Shown here in pieces: positions 38,321 through 46,928 of a stretch of 64,000 nucleotides of DNA. How positions within the stretch are numbered: the first letter of the stretch is position 1; every line of letters starts with the position of its first letter. The position numbers and the translations under genes were made by a program. Below the pieces are notes generated by a model. It saw only the letters and a program-made list of their open reading frames with translations, was not told the DNA's origin and searched no databases. The DNA comes from an uncultured Cohaesibacter sp. (lineage in GTDB: Bacteria > Pseudomonadota > Alphaproteobacteria > Rhizobiales > Cohaesibacteraceae), in assembly GCF_963676275.1 (NCBI RefSeq), contig NZ_OY781091.1:3512775-3576774 (forward strand). The letters are read 5' to 3'.

Positions 38321-39037
38321 ATGAAAAAAGAACAAGATCTCTCCTCCGTCCCGCACAATGAACATGAATTGAAAACCCGGCGCCAGTTTCTTGGCACAAG
38401 CGCAATCATGGCAGCAGGCCTGCTGAGCGCTTGCAGCACCAACCCGCGTGCATCCTTGCCCGAAGCCTCGCCGAGCGCCGACCTGTCACAGCCTTACGAA
38501 GTGATGTATGGCCCGCTCCCCGACGAGCAATTCCCGCTGCCTGCGATTGATCTGAGCAAGATCAACAGCAAGTTCCTGCGCCGGGAAGTGAGCTACCAGA
38601 CCGACGAGAAAGTCGGCACGCTGGTCGTCGATACGCGCAACTATTATCTCTATCTGGTTGGTGAGAATGGAACGGCCCTGCGCTACGGCGTTGGTCTGGG
38701 ACGCGCCGGTTTTGAGTGGTCCGGCCGCGCAATCGTCGCCCGCAAAGCCGTCTGGCCGACATGGGTTCCGCCAGAAGAAATGATCGAGAGACAACCGGAA
38801 TTGACGAAATGGAGCTGGCAGAATGGTGGCATGCCTCCCGGACCGGAAAATCCGCTTGGCGCACGCGCCCTCTATATCTACCAGAATGGCCGCGACACAC
38901 TCTATCGCCTGCATGGCACCGCCGAAGTCTGGTCGATTGGCCGGGCGGTTTCATCCGGCTGCGTGCGATTGCTCAACCATGACATCATCGATCTTCACCG
39001 CAGGGTACCGCCGCAAACCCCGATCGTTGTCATCTAG
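38321..39037 (+). CDS. L,D-transpeptidase (YkuD) with Tat-type lipoprotein signal
   Basis: The 238-residue precursor has TRRQFLGTSAIMAAGLLSACS at about 19-39: a twin-arginine motif, a hydrophobic stretch and a lipobox, so Tat export and lipid anchoring are predicted. The YkuD domain (about 95-238) has TLVVDTRNYYLYLV and the catalytic HGTAEVWSIGRAVSSGCVRLL, with His and the SxGCxR cysteine. It forms 3-3 crosslinks in peptidoglycan or attaches proteins to it. It lies 44 bp after the second receiver gene and may be co-transcribed. Confidence 0.92.
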   Translation: MKKEQDLSSVPHNEHELKTRRQFLGTSAIMAAGLLSACSTNPRASLPEASPSADLSQPYEVMYGPLPDEQFPLPAIDLSKINSKFLRREVSYQTDEKVGTLVVDTRNYYLYLVGENGTALRYGVGLGRAGFEWSGRAIVARKAVWPTWVPPEEMIERQPELTKWSWQNGGMPPGPENPLGARALYIYQNGRDTLYRLHGTAEVWSIGRAVSSGCVRLLNHDIIDLHRRVPPQTPIVVI

Positions 39038-39096
39038 ATTGCGACCAGCAAGCCTGTCACCTCACAGCCCCATCTCCTGATTGTCTTTCAACAGCA

Positions 39097-40011
39097 TCAG
39101 GAGATGTCAGCGGTCGGCCTCTGGCCGGACACTCCCTGACACAATTGCAAGAATTCGCGTGCAGCAGGGCTGAGTGCCCGCTCCCTGTGGCTGAGAGCCA
39201 TGAAATCTCTGGGTGGGAACGGAACATCGGCAAAACAGATCGCCCCCGTCGCAATAAGGGGCTGCGCAGCCATGCGCGAAACCGCCCCCGCATAGCCATG
39301 GCCGACCAGCGCCGAGAGAACCGCCTCATTGGAGGGGAATTCCAGCGCAATCTTCAGCCTGTCCGGCGACAGGCCCAATCTGCTGATAGCCGCCTCGAAG
39401 GTGGAGCGGGTGCCTGACCCCTGCTCCCGCATCACCCAATAAGTGCGCTTGATCAGGGAAAGAAACGCCTCCGGTCTGGCCGTTGCCAGAGGATGATCCG
39501 GCGCGACCACGATTGCAATCTCGTCATCAGCCAGTTTTTGAGAATGCAGCAGAGGCGCGTCAATATCGCCCTCGACAAAGCCGATCTCGGCCTGCCCCTC
39601 CTCGATTGCCCTTGCCACCGTATGGGTATTGCCAACCGTCAGGCTGAGCTTGATATCGGGATAGAGATCATGAAAATGCACCATCCGCGATGGCAGCCAA
39701 TAGCTGGCAATGGTCTGGCTCGCATACATATGCAAAACACCACGCTTCAAACCGCCCAGCTCGCTGAGCACCAGCGCCGCAGCATTGGCCCGCGCCAGCG
39801 TCGCCTTGGCCTCCTTGAGAAAAATCCTGCCCGTCTCGGTAAGAGCAATGCCGCGCCCGACCCGGTCGAACAATTGCACATTGTGAAAGGCCTCCAACGC
39901 CTTGATCGAAGCGCTGACAGCTGAAGGCGTTAGCCCGATTGCATCCGCGGCCCGCGTGACATGCTGCCTTTCCGCCACAGCGACAAATATCGAGAGTTGT
40001 TCAAGCGTCAT
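39097..40011 (-). CDS. LysR-family regulator adjacent to yeiH
   Basis: The 304-residue regulator begins MTLEQLSIFVAVAERQHVTRAADAIGLTPSAVSASIKALE, a standard LysR helix-turn-helix, followed by a periplasmic-binding-like effector domain (about 90-300; GVLHMYASQTIASYWLP; EGQAEIGFVEGD). It reads away from a yeiH gene, the same arrangement as yeiE-yeiH in enterobacteria, so it probably controls that transporter. Effector unknown. The start is 40011; the upstream ATG 40023 adds four residues. Confidence 0.9.
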   Translation of the reverse strand: MTLEQLSIFVAVAERQHVTRAADAIGLTPSAVSASIKALEAFHNVQLFDRVGRGIALTETGRIFLKEAKATLARANAAALVLSELGGLKRGVLHMYASQTIASYWLPSRMVHFHDLYPDIKLSLTVGNTHTVARAIEEGQAEIGFVEGDIDAPLLHSQKLADDEIAIVVAPDHPLATARPEAFLSLIKRTYWVMREQGSGTRSTFEAAISRLGLSPDRLKIALEFPSNEAVLSALVGHGYAGAVSRMAAQPLIATGAICFADVPFPPRDFMALSHRERALSPAAREFLQLCQGVSGQRPTADIS

Positions 40012-40118
40012 GAAACCATCCAATTGAGTTTCACGAAATATACTATATTATTCGATATTCTTGAAAGAAATTTTATGACATGTTGCCGCCGACCAAAAAG
40101 ACCTCCAAAGAGACAACA

Positions 40119-41150
40119 ATGCGCATTTGGCAATATATTCAGACAGTTCTTCCCGGTTTCCTGCTTTGCGGCCTCATCACGCTGCTCGCCTATGGCGCAG
40201 AATGGATAGAGATCGAGCTTATCGGATACTGCTTCATGGATGCACTGGTCTTTGCCATCATACTGGGTACTGCGGTCCATTCTCTGCTCGGCTTGCACCC
40301 GATATTCTGCAAGGGCGTCAATTTCTCTGCCAAATATCTGCTGGAACTGGCCATTGTGCTGCTCGGAGCCTCTGTCAGCCTGACGATCATTCAGACCCTC
40401 GGCCCATTGCTGCTTCTGGTCGTCGTGATCATCGTAGCGGTTGCCATTTGCGTCAGCTATATGATTGGCAGAATGCTGGGCCTGCCTGAAAAGCAGGCCT
40501 TGCTGGTCGCCTGCGGCAACTCCATCTGCGGCAACTCGGCCATCGTTGCCATCGCCCCGGTCATTGATGCCGATTCCGACGATATCGCCTCTGCCATCGC
40601 CTTTTCGGCCACGCTGGGCATCATCGTCGTGCTGGCATTGCCTGCCTTTGCCAGTGCCTTTGCCATTGACCCGCACAAATTCGGTATTTTCGCCGGTATG
40701 ACAGTCTATGCGGTGCCGCAGGTATTGGCAGCGACGGCACCCGTCAGCACCATCAGCGTCCATTTCGGCACGCTGGTCAAACTGATGCGCGTGCTGATGT
40801 TGGGACCAGTCATACTTGCACTGGGCTTCCGGGCAGGCAGAAAAACAGAGGCAGAACCGGAAAAAGCCACCGCCAAAAACCTCAAATTCAGCAAGCTGGT
40901 ACCCTGGTTCATCATCGGCTTTTTCCTGATGATCGGGCTGCAATCGCTGGGCGCCCTTCCCGCTGCAGCGATGCCTCCGATCAAGGAGGCAACAACGCTG
41001 CTGACCATTCTCTCCATGGCCGGGCTGGGCCTGATGGTCGATGTGAAGTCGGTCTTTGCTTCAAGCGGTCGCGTTCTGGCAACAGGAACCCTCTCCATCC
41101 TGTTTCTCGGCGCACTGGGCGCCTCGGCCATTGCCTTACTCTCCCTTTAG
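40119..41150 (+). CDS. YeiH family membrane transporter (UPF0324)
   Basis: The 343-residue inner-membrane protein has about 10 hydrophobic segments and the YeiH signatures GLHPIFCKGVNFSAKYLLELAIVLLGASVSL and LVACGNSICGNSAIVAIAPVI, then FAGMTVYAVPQVLAA. Members are annotated as putative sulfate or sulfur-compound exporters; direct evidence is thin. The start could be ATG 40080 (13 extra residues) or 40119; the latter gives MRIWQYIQTVLPG, typical of the family. It is divergent from the LysR gene with about 107 bp between them. Confidence 0.88.
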   Translation: MRIWQYIQTVLPGFLLCGLITLLAYGAEWIEIELIGYCFMDALVFAIILGTAVHSLLGLHPIFCKGVNFSAKYLLELAIVLLGASVSLTIIQTLGPLLLLVVVIIVAVAICVSYMIGRMLGLPEKQALLVACGNSICGNSAIVAIAPVIDADSDDIASAIAFSATLGIIVVLALPAFASAFAIDPHKFGIFAGMTVYAVPQVLAATAPVSTISVHFGTLVKLMRVLMLGPVILALGFRAGRKTEAEPEKATAKNLKFSKLVPWFIIGFFLMIGLQSLGALPAAAMPPIKEATTLLTILSMAGLGLMVDVKSVFASSGRVLATGTLSILFLGALGASAIALLSL

Positions 41151-41227
41151 GAACCGACAAAGCCGCAACAATCAGGCCCGATAAAAGCGGCTCCCATCTC
41201 GCCTTGAACCCTCAATGCCTCAACGCC

Positions 41228-41983
41228 TCAATGCAGAATCTGGGCAAGGAATTCCTTGGCCCTTTCATGCTGGGGATTGGTGAAGAATTCATCCGGCTTG
41301 GCAATTTCCAGAATGCTGCCCTGATCCATGAACACGACCTTGTTGGCCACCTTGCGGGCGAAATTCATTTCATGGGTCACACAGATCATGGTGCTGCCCT
41401 CGCTGGCCAGCTCGACCATGGTCTCCAACACCTCGCGCACCATTTCCGGATCCAGCGCCGAGGTCGGCTCGTCAAACAGCATCACCTCCGGGCTCATGCA
41501 CAGGGCTCTGGCAATCGCCACCCGCTGCTGCTGCCCGCCAGACAGCTGGGCGGGATATTTGTCAGCCTGCTCGGGAATATGCACCCGCGCCAGAAAGCGT
41601 TCGGCGACCCTGCGGGCATCCTCCCTTGCGGTCTTCTTGACCCGCATCTGGGCGATCATGCAATTTTCCAGCACCGTCATATGCGGGAACAGATTGAAAC
41701 TCTGAAACACCATTCCGGTCTTGCGGCGCACCATGTCTATTTCCCGCTTCTTGCCGGTCAGCTTGACGCCAGCAACCTCAAGCTCCCCCTTCTGATGCCG
41801 CTCCAGCGCATTGAGGCAGCGGATCAGCGTCGATTTGCCCGAACCGGACGGCCCACACAGCACCACGGTCTCCCCTCTGGCGACCGTCAGATCGATATCC
41901 TTGAGCGCATGAAATGCCCCGAAAAACTTATTCATCTTGTTGGCAAGAATGATCGGGTTCGTGCCATTGTGTGAGCTTGTCAT
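41228..41983 (-). CDS. Polar amino acid-type ABC transporter ATP-binding protein
   Basis: The 251-residue ATPase has Walker A GPSGSGKST, the Q-loop VFQSFNLFPHMTV, signature LSGGQQQR, Walker B VMLFDEPTSALDPEM and the switch His in CVTHEM. Sequence and length match the GlnQ/HisP (PAAT) group. ATG 41983 has an AGGTGG site upstream; an alternative TTG at 42001 is less likely. It is the last gene of the transport operon, separated from the binding-protein gene by a stable stem-loop. Confidence 0.93.
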   Translation of the reverse strand: MTSSHNGTNPIILANKMNKFFGAFHALKDIDLTVARGETVVLCGPSGSGKSTLIRCLNALERHQKGELEVAGVKLTGKKREIDMVRRKTGMVFQSFNLFPHMTVLENCMIAQMRVKKTAREDARRVAERFLARVHIPEQADKYPAQLSGGQQQRVAIARALCMSPEVMLFDEPTSALDPEMVREVLETMVELASEGSTMICVTHEMNFARKVANKVVFMDQGSILEIAKPDEFFTNPQHERAKEFLAQILH

Positions 41984-42051
41984 GATTTCCACCTTCGACA
42001 AACAGCATCTCTCTTTAGGAGAGGTCGCGGGTTGCGGTTCGTTCTGATTGG

Positions 42052-42082
42052 CCCGGAGGCGCTGTCTGGCAGATCCTCCGGG
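42052..42082 (-). promoter_or_regulatory. Intercistronic stem-loop in the ABC operon
   Basis: CCCGGAGG (42052-42059) and CCTCCGGG (42075-42082) form a perfect 8-bp stem with a 15-nt loop and no T-run, between the binding-protein stop and the ATPase start. Such hairpins often protect the upstream message and raise binding-protein output relative to the ATPase. Confidence 0.6.
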
Positions 42083-42106
42083 TATCTTGTCATTGACTGC
42101 CCGCGA

Positions 42107-42901
42107 CTAGAAGCGCGGCAGTTCCTCATTGACCACACCGAGCCATTCTTTCTGGGCGGCTTGCAGTTCGCCCGAGTTCCACAGCATCAGCAGATCGGTG
42201 TTGAGCCACTGGCGCAGATTGAATTCGCCATGCCGCACACCGATGGCCATCGGCGACTGCCGAACGGCAAATTTGCGGTCGAACTTATCCGTATGCTTGC
42301 TGATCGCAATGGCTGCGGCAACACCGGAAACAATGGCATCGACCTTGCCGGTAAAGAGAGCCTGATTGGTGGCGGCATCATCTTCAAAGCGCTGGATGAT
42401 CGTGCCTTCCACGGCCCGTTCGGTGATCAGGGTGTCATTGGTGGTCGAGCGGGTCACACCAACGCGTTTGCCGACCAGATCCTTCAGGCTGGCCATTTGC
42501 GACTGGGCCGGTGCCAGCACCATCTGCTCGTCAACATAGATGGAATTGGTATACATCACGGTCTTGGCGCGTTCTGCCGTTACCCCGAAGGACGAAATGA
42601 GAATATCGACCTTGCCGCTGGTCAGGTTCGGAATGCGGGCCTGCGAAACCTGATCAACGATTTCCAGCTCTACCCCCATATCGCGAGAAATCAGTTTTGC
42701 CATGGCAACGTCGAAACCGGCCGGTTTCATGTTGGCATCAGTCATGCCATAGGGCGGGGTGGAAAGTGAAATGCCAACAATCAGCTTGCCGCGCTGGATG
42801 ATCTTCTGCAAGGATTCATCCTGCACTTGCGCCAACCCTGCTGTGCAGAGCAAGGCGGTGGCGACCACACTTGCCAGTGCGGTTTTCAGTGTTTTGATCA
42901 T
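42107..42901 (-). CDS. Polar amino acid-type ABC transporter substrate-binding protein
   Basis: The 264-residue precursor has a Sec signal at about 1-24 (MIKTLKTALASVVATALLCTAGLAQ). The mature type II binding fold (SBP_bac_3) shows GKLIVGISLSTPPYGMTDAN, PAGFDVAMAKLISRDMGVELEIVD and VGKRVGVTRSTTNDT. The ligand is not obvious; the linked sugar kinase and aldolase suggest a sugar-containing or sugar-derived compound rather than a plain amino acid. AAGGAGGAG precedes the ATG, the strongest ribosome-binding site of the operon. Confidence 0.92.
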   Translation of the reverse strand: MIKTLKTALASVVATALLCTAGLAQVQDESLQKIIQRGKLIVGISLSTPPYGMTDANMKPAGFDVAMAKLISRDMGVELEIVDQVSQARIPNLTSGKVDILISSFGVTAERAKTVMYTNSIYVDEQMVLAPAQSQMASLKDLVGKRVGVTRSTTNDTLITERAVEGTIIQRFEDDAATNQALFTGKVDAIVSGVAAAIAISKHTDKFDRKFAVRQSPMAIGVRHGEFNLRQWLNTDLLMLWNSGELQAAQKEWLGVVNEELPRF

Positions 42902-42923
42902 CTTTTAACTCCTCCTTCGACAA

Positions 42924-43574
42924 TCAAGATTTAAGCAGTCTTTTCTCCAGCCTGCGGCTGACGATGGTCAGCGGAAAACAGACAAGGAAATAGAACAGCG
43001 CGGCCAGCAGATAGACCTGAAGCGGTTTGAAGGTCGCATTGCTGACAATCTGCGCTGTACGCGTCAGCTCGGTGATGCTCACCACGCAAGCCAGCGAGGT
43101 ATTCTTGATGAGCATCACGAAGAAGCCGACGGTCGGCGGGGTGGCGATTTTTACCGCCTGCGGAATGATGATGAAGCGCATGGAATCCACCCGGCTGAGC
43201 CCCAGGGCATGAGAGCCCTCGCTCTGGCCCACCGGCACGGAATCGATCGAGCCCCGCCAGATTTCTCCCAGAAACGCCGCCGCATAAAAGGAAAAGGCAA
43301 TCGAGATTGCCAGCAGCGGCGGCACATCGACGCCAACATAATTGGCCCCGAAATAGGCGATGAACAGGGTGACGAGCAGCGGCGTGCCCTGCACCACAAA
43401 GATATAGAGCTTGGCGACGCGGCGGGCGATCTTGCTGCGCGAAACCGCCATCAGCGCCAGAACCGAACCGGCAACCGACCCGCCGGTAAGCGCAATCAGA
43501 GCCAGACCGATGGTCCAGAGCAGACCTTGCAGCATGAAATAGACATGCGCCATGGTAAAGTCTTGAAACATCAT
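42924..43574 (-). CDS. Polar amino acid-type ABC transporter permease (second)
   Basis: The 216-residue permease has five hydrophobic segments and the PAAT family features YIFVVQGTPLLVTLFIAYFG, FYAAAFLGEIWRGSIDSVPVGQSEGSHALGLS (the EAA loop that contacts the ATPase) and IIPQAVKIATPPTVGFFVML. It lies 10 bp after the first permease gene, and the two should form the membrane heterodimer. Confidence 0.93.
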   Translation of the reverse strand: MMFQDFTMAHVYFMLQGLLWTIGLALIALTGGSVAGSVLALMAVSRSKIARRVAKLYIFVVQGTPLLVTLFIAYFGANYVGVDVPPLLAISIAFSFYAAAFLGEIWRGSIDSVPVGQSEGSHALGLSRVDSMRFIIIPQAVKIATPPTVGFFVMLIKNTSLACVVSITELTRTAQIVSNATFKPLQVYLLAALFYFLVCFPLTIVSRRLEKRLLKS

Positions 43575-43584
43575 GACAATGCCC

Positions 43585-44256
43585 TCATCCTCTCAGAAAC
43601 TTGAAGGGGAAGATCTTGCGCTCCAGCAGGGTCAGTCCGCCCTTGAGCATGGCCACGAGCGCGACATACATGGCCGCAATCACCAGATAGACCTCCATAT
43701 TGCGCAAGGTAATGCCCTGAATGTCATTGCCGATCCCGGTCAGCTCGGGCACCGAGATGGCCGAGACGACACTGGATGAGAGCAACAGCAGAATGAACTG
43801 CGAAACCATCGAGGGAAAAACCGCCGCCAGCGCGGGCTTGATGATGACATAGCGAAAGATATCCAGCGTCGACAGGCCCAGAGACCGCCCGGCCTCGATC
43901 TGCCCCCGGTCGATATTCTGAATACCGGCCCGGATGATTTCCGATGTATAGGCCCCACCATAGAAAGTCATGGCCAATATCGCCGAGGGAAGCGGCTCCA
44001 GACTGAGGCCGATGGCCGGAAGACCGAAATAGATCACGAATAGCTGGACAATGAACGGCGTGTTCCGAATGACCTCGATATAAGCCAGAGCGATAAAGCG
44101 CACCGGCCGAAAGGCACTGAGCTGCATGACAGCAACCAATGTTGCCACCAGCAGCGCCAGAAACATCGCCACAAGCGAGATCTGCATCGTCAGGATGGCA
44201 CCTGATATCAGCAGATCCATACGGGAGAAAACGCCGCCAAAGTCCAGATAATTCAT
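43585..44256 (-). CDS. Polar amino acid-type ABC transporter permease (first)
   Basis: The 223-residue permease has about five hydrophobic segments with YIEVIRNTPFIVQLFVIYFGLP, FYGGAYTSEIIRAGIQNIDRGQIEAGRSLGLS (EAA loop) and IIKPALAAVFPSMVSQFILLLLSSS. GGAG sits 7 nt before the ATG. It starts 20 bp downstream of the aldolase gene. Confidence 0.93.
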   Translation of the reverse strand: MNYLDFGGVFSRMDLLISGAILTMQISLVAMFLALLVATLVAVMQLSAFRPVRFIALAYIEVIRNTPFIVQLFVIYFGLPAIGLSLEPLPSAILAMTFYGGAYTSEIIRAGIQNIDRGQIEAGRSLGLSTLDIFRYVIIKPALAAVFPSMVSQFILLLLSSSVVSAISVPELTGIGNDIQGITLRNMEVYLVIAAMYVALVAMLKGGLTLLERKIFPFKFLRG

Positions 44257-44276
44257 ACGATTGCTCCAATGCCGGA

Positions 44277-45317
44277 TCAGAAACCGGCAGCCAGTTTCTT
44301 GGAATAGTCAGGCGCAAAGCTCTCCCCGCTGGGCAGCATCGACACCGAGCCATGCCATGGGGCAGCGTCGGTCCATGGGGTCGCCATTGCGTCCGTCATT
44401 GTATTGAGCTGATCCATCAGCGCAGGCGCTGTCTGGGACAATTCCCGCTCCATCGCCGCGATGTCGGGGAAATTGGAGAAAGGCTGCAACCAGATGGCCC
44501 GGCCCGCCAGATAGCCGCTTGCACCGGCGCGATAGGCATAGGTCAGCAAGCGAACGAAATCTTCCGGGGTCGAGCCCGCACTGAGCAACACCCACGGCCT
44601 GCCAAGATCTTTGGCCATATCGTCGAAACGGGCTTGAATGGAGGCTGCTTGCGGCCCATCGGGATCAGGCACATTGATGGTTTCGGTCGGCGGTTCCAGC
44701 TTGAAGACATCGACGCCATCGGGGTCCATGATCTCCTTGTCGGCCAACGTCGCCTTGACCAGCTCCACCCGGCGGGCCAAAAATTCTTCCTGCGTCTCGG
44801 ACGGGAACGGATAGACCAGATATTCCAGAATGAAGGGAATGTCATTCTCCCTGCAGGCCTTCTTGATACCATTGAGATAATTGAGCTGATGCAGCTTGAC
44901 ACCCTCGGAGGCATCGGCCCGGTACCACAGATTGACCTTGACCCCGTCGCCGCCAATGGTGCGGATCACATCCGGCCCCCAGCCGGGAACGCTGGATGAT
45001 TTGCGGCCCGTCTCTGTCGTCTCCCATGTTGCCCATTCGGTGCCGATCAGCAGTCCCCGGCGGGCTGGTATCTGGGCAATCGTTGGCGCGTAGCCCAGCG
45101 GAGGATCTACCAGCACAGCCGAAGCCTTGGGGGCCAGATAGCGGCCAAGCATCGATTTCACAGCAGCAACATCCGCAAAGGGAGCCTTGTCGCTTTTCCT
45201 GATTTGCTTGATCGGATTGACGATAGGGCCGGTCTGGTCCATGGCCAGCATCTTGAAGCGGCCATTATCGTCCGCCAGACGGCGCATCCTCCAATATTTA
45301 CCGGGGGTGATATTCAT
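44277..45317 (-). CDS. LacD/YihT-like class I sugar-phosphate aldolase
   Basis: The 346-residue protein resembles tagatose-1,6-bisphosphate aldolase (LacD) and sulfofructose-phosphate aldolase (YihT). It shows FKMLAMDQTG near residue 25, the probable Schiff-base lysine at 206 in VFKLEPP, PWVLLSAGS, and GASGYLAGRAIW near the C-terminus. It should split a ketose phosphate into two three-carbon units. GGAGG lies 6 nt before ATG 45317, whose ATGA overlaps the kinase stop, so kinase and aldolase are translationally coupled. Exact substrate unknown. Confidence 0.82.
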   Translation of the reverse strand: MNITPGKYWRMRRLADDNGRFKMLAMDQTGPIVNPIKQIRKSDKAPFADVAAVKSMLGRYLAPKASAVLVDPPLGYAPTIAQIPARRGLLIGTEWATWETTETGRKSSSVPGWGPDVIRTIGGDGVKVNLWYRADASEGVKLHQLNYLNGIKKACRENDIPFILEYLVYPFPSETQEEFLARRVELVKATLADKEIMDPDGVDVFKLEPPTETINVPDPDGPQAASIQARFDDMAKDLGRPWVLLSAGSTPEDFVRLLTYAYRAGASGYLAGRAIWLQPFSNFPDIAAMERELSQTAPALMDQLNTMTDAMATPWTDAAPWHGSVSMLPSGESFAPDYSKKLAAGF

Positions 45318-46264
45318 GCGTTTCCTCCATTTATCAATGTCTCGACCTGATCGCGGTCGGGTATGCTCTCCCAGCCACTGCCTCGCGCGCATTTGAGCGC
45401 GGCGGCAGCGCTGGCAAAACGAGCGGCCTGTTCAATGCTCATCTTCTCCGAAAGACCCAGCGTGAAAGCGCCGTGAAAAATATCGCCCGCGCCATTGGTG
45501 TCGATCGCCTCGACCCTGAAGGCAGGAACATGCTCGATCCTGCCAGCCTCACACCAGAAAAAGCCGTTTGCGCCATCGGTCACCGAAACGATGCCACGAC
45601 ACATGCCGTCGGCCTTTTTCAACGCGTCGGAAAGATCCTGATGATCGGTCAGACGTCTGAGGCAAGCTGCTGAAAAGACCAGATGATCGGGCAATGCCAG
45701 CAGATTGTGAACGGCATTCATGTCACCGACATCGGCATCCAGTACCGAGACAATTCCCAACTTTCTGGCCGCCATGAACAGGGCCGCCGCCCCCTGCCAC
45801 CAGCTGTAATCGGCCAGAACACCCGAGGCACCCTCAAGCTCTTCAAGCGGCAACCAGTCGGCATCGTCACCAAGATCGCGGCCAATGAAACCCAGCGCCG
45901 TGCGCTCTCCGCCCTGATCGACCAATATCGTGCCCATCGGACTGCGCCCGCCCTCGACACGGGCGATGGCATTCGTCTTCACGCCGCAATGGGCAAGGCG
46001 CTCGACGATCCTGTCGCCAACCTCATCCACTCCCAGCCGCCCCCAATAGGCAACCTCGGCTCCGAGGCGGGACGCAGCACAGGCCGCCGTCGCAGCGATA
46101 CCGCCACCTGTCATCTTCACATCCATGACACGCATTTTTGTCGGCCTGTCAGGAATTTCGGGGAGATAGAGGATCGTATCCAGAAAAGCATTGCCGAGCG
46201 TGACAAGGCGTGTGGATCCGGATTTGAGATTATCGGTAAAAGGCGCGGATTTGCGAGCTTCCAT
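45314..46264 (-). CDS. PfkB-family sugar kinase (YihV-like)
   Basis: The 316-residue kinase has the ribokinase-fold GGGIAATAACAASRLGAEVAYWGRLG near residue 55 and the catalytic IDTNGAGDIFHGAF near 260, with the general-base Asp. As remembered, segments such as VLADYSWWQGA and AALKCARGSGWESIPDRDQ resemble E. coli YihV, which phosphorylates sulfofructose. The coupled aldolase fits a phosphorylate-then-cleave pathway. GGGAAG lies 6 nt before ATG 46264; the frame runs on to 46369 but overlaps candidate operator DNA. It is the first gene of a six-gene operon. Confidence 0.83.
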   Translation of the reverse strand: MEARKSAPFTDNLKSGSTRLVTLGNAFLDTILYLPEIPDRPTKMRVMDVKMTGGGIAATAACAASRLGAEVAYWGRLGVDEVGDRIVERLAHCGVKTNAIARVEGGRSPMGTILVDQGGERTALGFIGRDLGDDADWLPLEELEGASGVLADYSWWQGAAALFMAARKLGIVSVLDADVGDMNAVHNLLALPDHLVFSAACLRRLTDHQDLSDALKKADGMCRGIVSVTDGANGFFWCEAGRIEHVPAFRVEAIDTNGAGDIFHGAFTLGLSEKMSIEQAARFASAAAALKCARGSGWESIPDRDQVETLINGGNA

Positions 46265-46367
46265 TGGTCTTCCCTTATTGAAAAGCGCGCCCTTCCTCCG
46301 CCATGGCAGGGAAGGCTTTGCAGCGCCTGTCATTGTCGGGATGGTAGATTTGGACAAACTTGTTGTC

Positions 46368-46406
46368 AAATTAATTTACAAGAAACCTGTAAATATTTTT
46401 TACAGG
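46368..46406. promoter_or_regulatory. Operator-like sites upstream of the kinase operon
   Basis: AAATTAATTTACAA (46368-46381) is the reverse complement of TTGTAAATTAATTT found near the regulator gene. Next to it is a perfect inverted repeat CCTGTAAA-N5-TTTACAGG (46386-46406). Both lie 100-140 bp upstream of the kinase ATG, between it and the divergent FadR-type gene. Confidence 0.6.
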
Positions 46407-46810
46407 AAAATCGGAATGCAGTATTTCATCAGGGCAAATGCAGCAGCGCTAATGAGCAACTGGCAGTAAATAAACGGAAAATCATGGCAGGCCCTCGACG
46501 CGCCCAATCCGGAGTGCTTGTGGAAGAAAATCCATGCATCAGATCAAACCAAAAATGGCGAGAAAATTCTCCTCATCATTGGTATTAAGTATAATCAGTT
46601 AAGGGAGTAGCATCAGAAACTTGCGATAATGCGCCATTCTTTGGGCGCGCCTTTAACCATGCGCTCCGCATCCCCCTCGGCTTTTGACAAAAAGCTGGCA
46701 GCAGGAAAGCGCTTTCTCCGGCAGTGGCAAAATGCCAACCTCGCCATTTGGCCGCCGCCCCGTTCCAGCATGAAGCGGCGAGAGATCATCCGGTTCAAAA
46801 AATACAACGG

Positions 46811-46824
46811 TTGTAAATTAATTT
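46811..46824. promoter_or_regulatory. Operator-like site upstream of the FadR-type regulator
   Basis: TTGTAAATTAATTT matches, in opposite orientation, the 14-bp element at 46368-46381. It lies about 105 bp before the chosen regulator start and may serve autoregulation. Confidence 0.55.
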
Positions 46825-46928
46825 ATCAGGATATGAGTTTCACTATGGCTTGTATGGTCGATTCACATTACAAAGAAGAAAATCCTGTTATCCTGAGCAT
46901 AAGCAAGAGTAACATCGCAAAGTTGGTC

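Noticed and set aside
46629-46928. Possible 100-residue N-terminal extension of the FadR-type regulator
   Set aside because: FadR-type proteins start near the winged helix; this stretch contains the operator-like site and has no domain.
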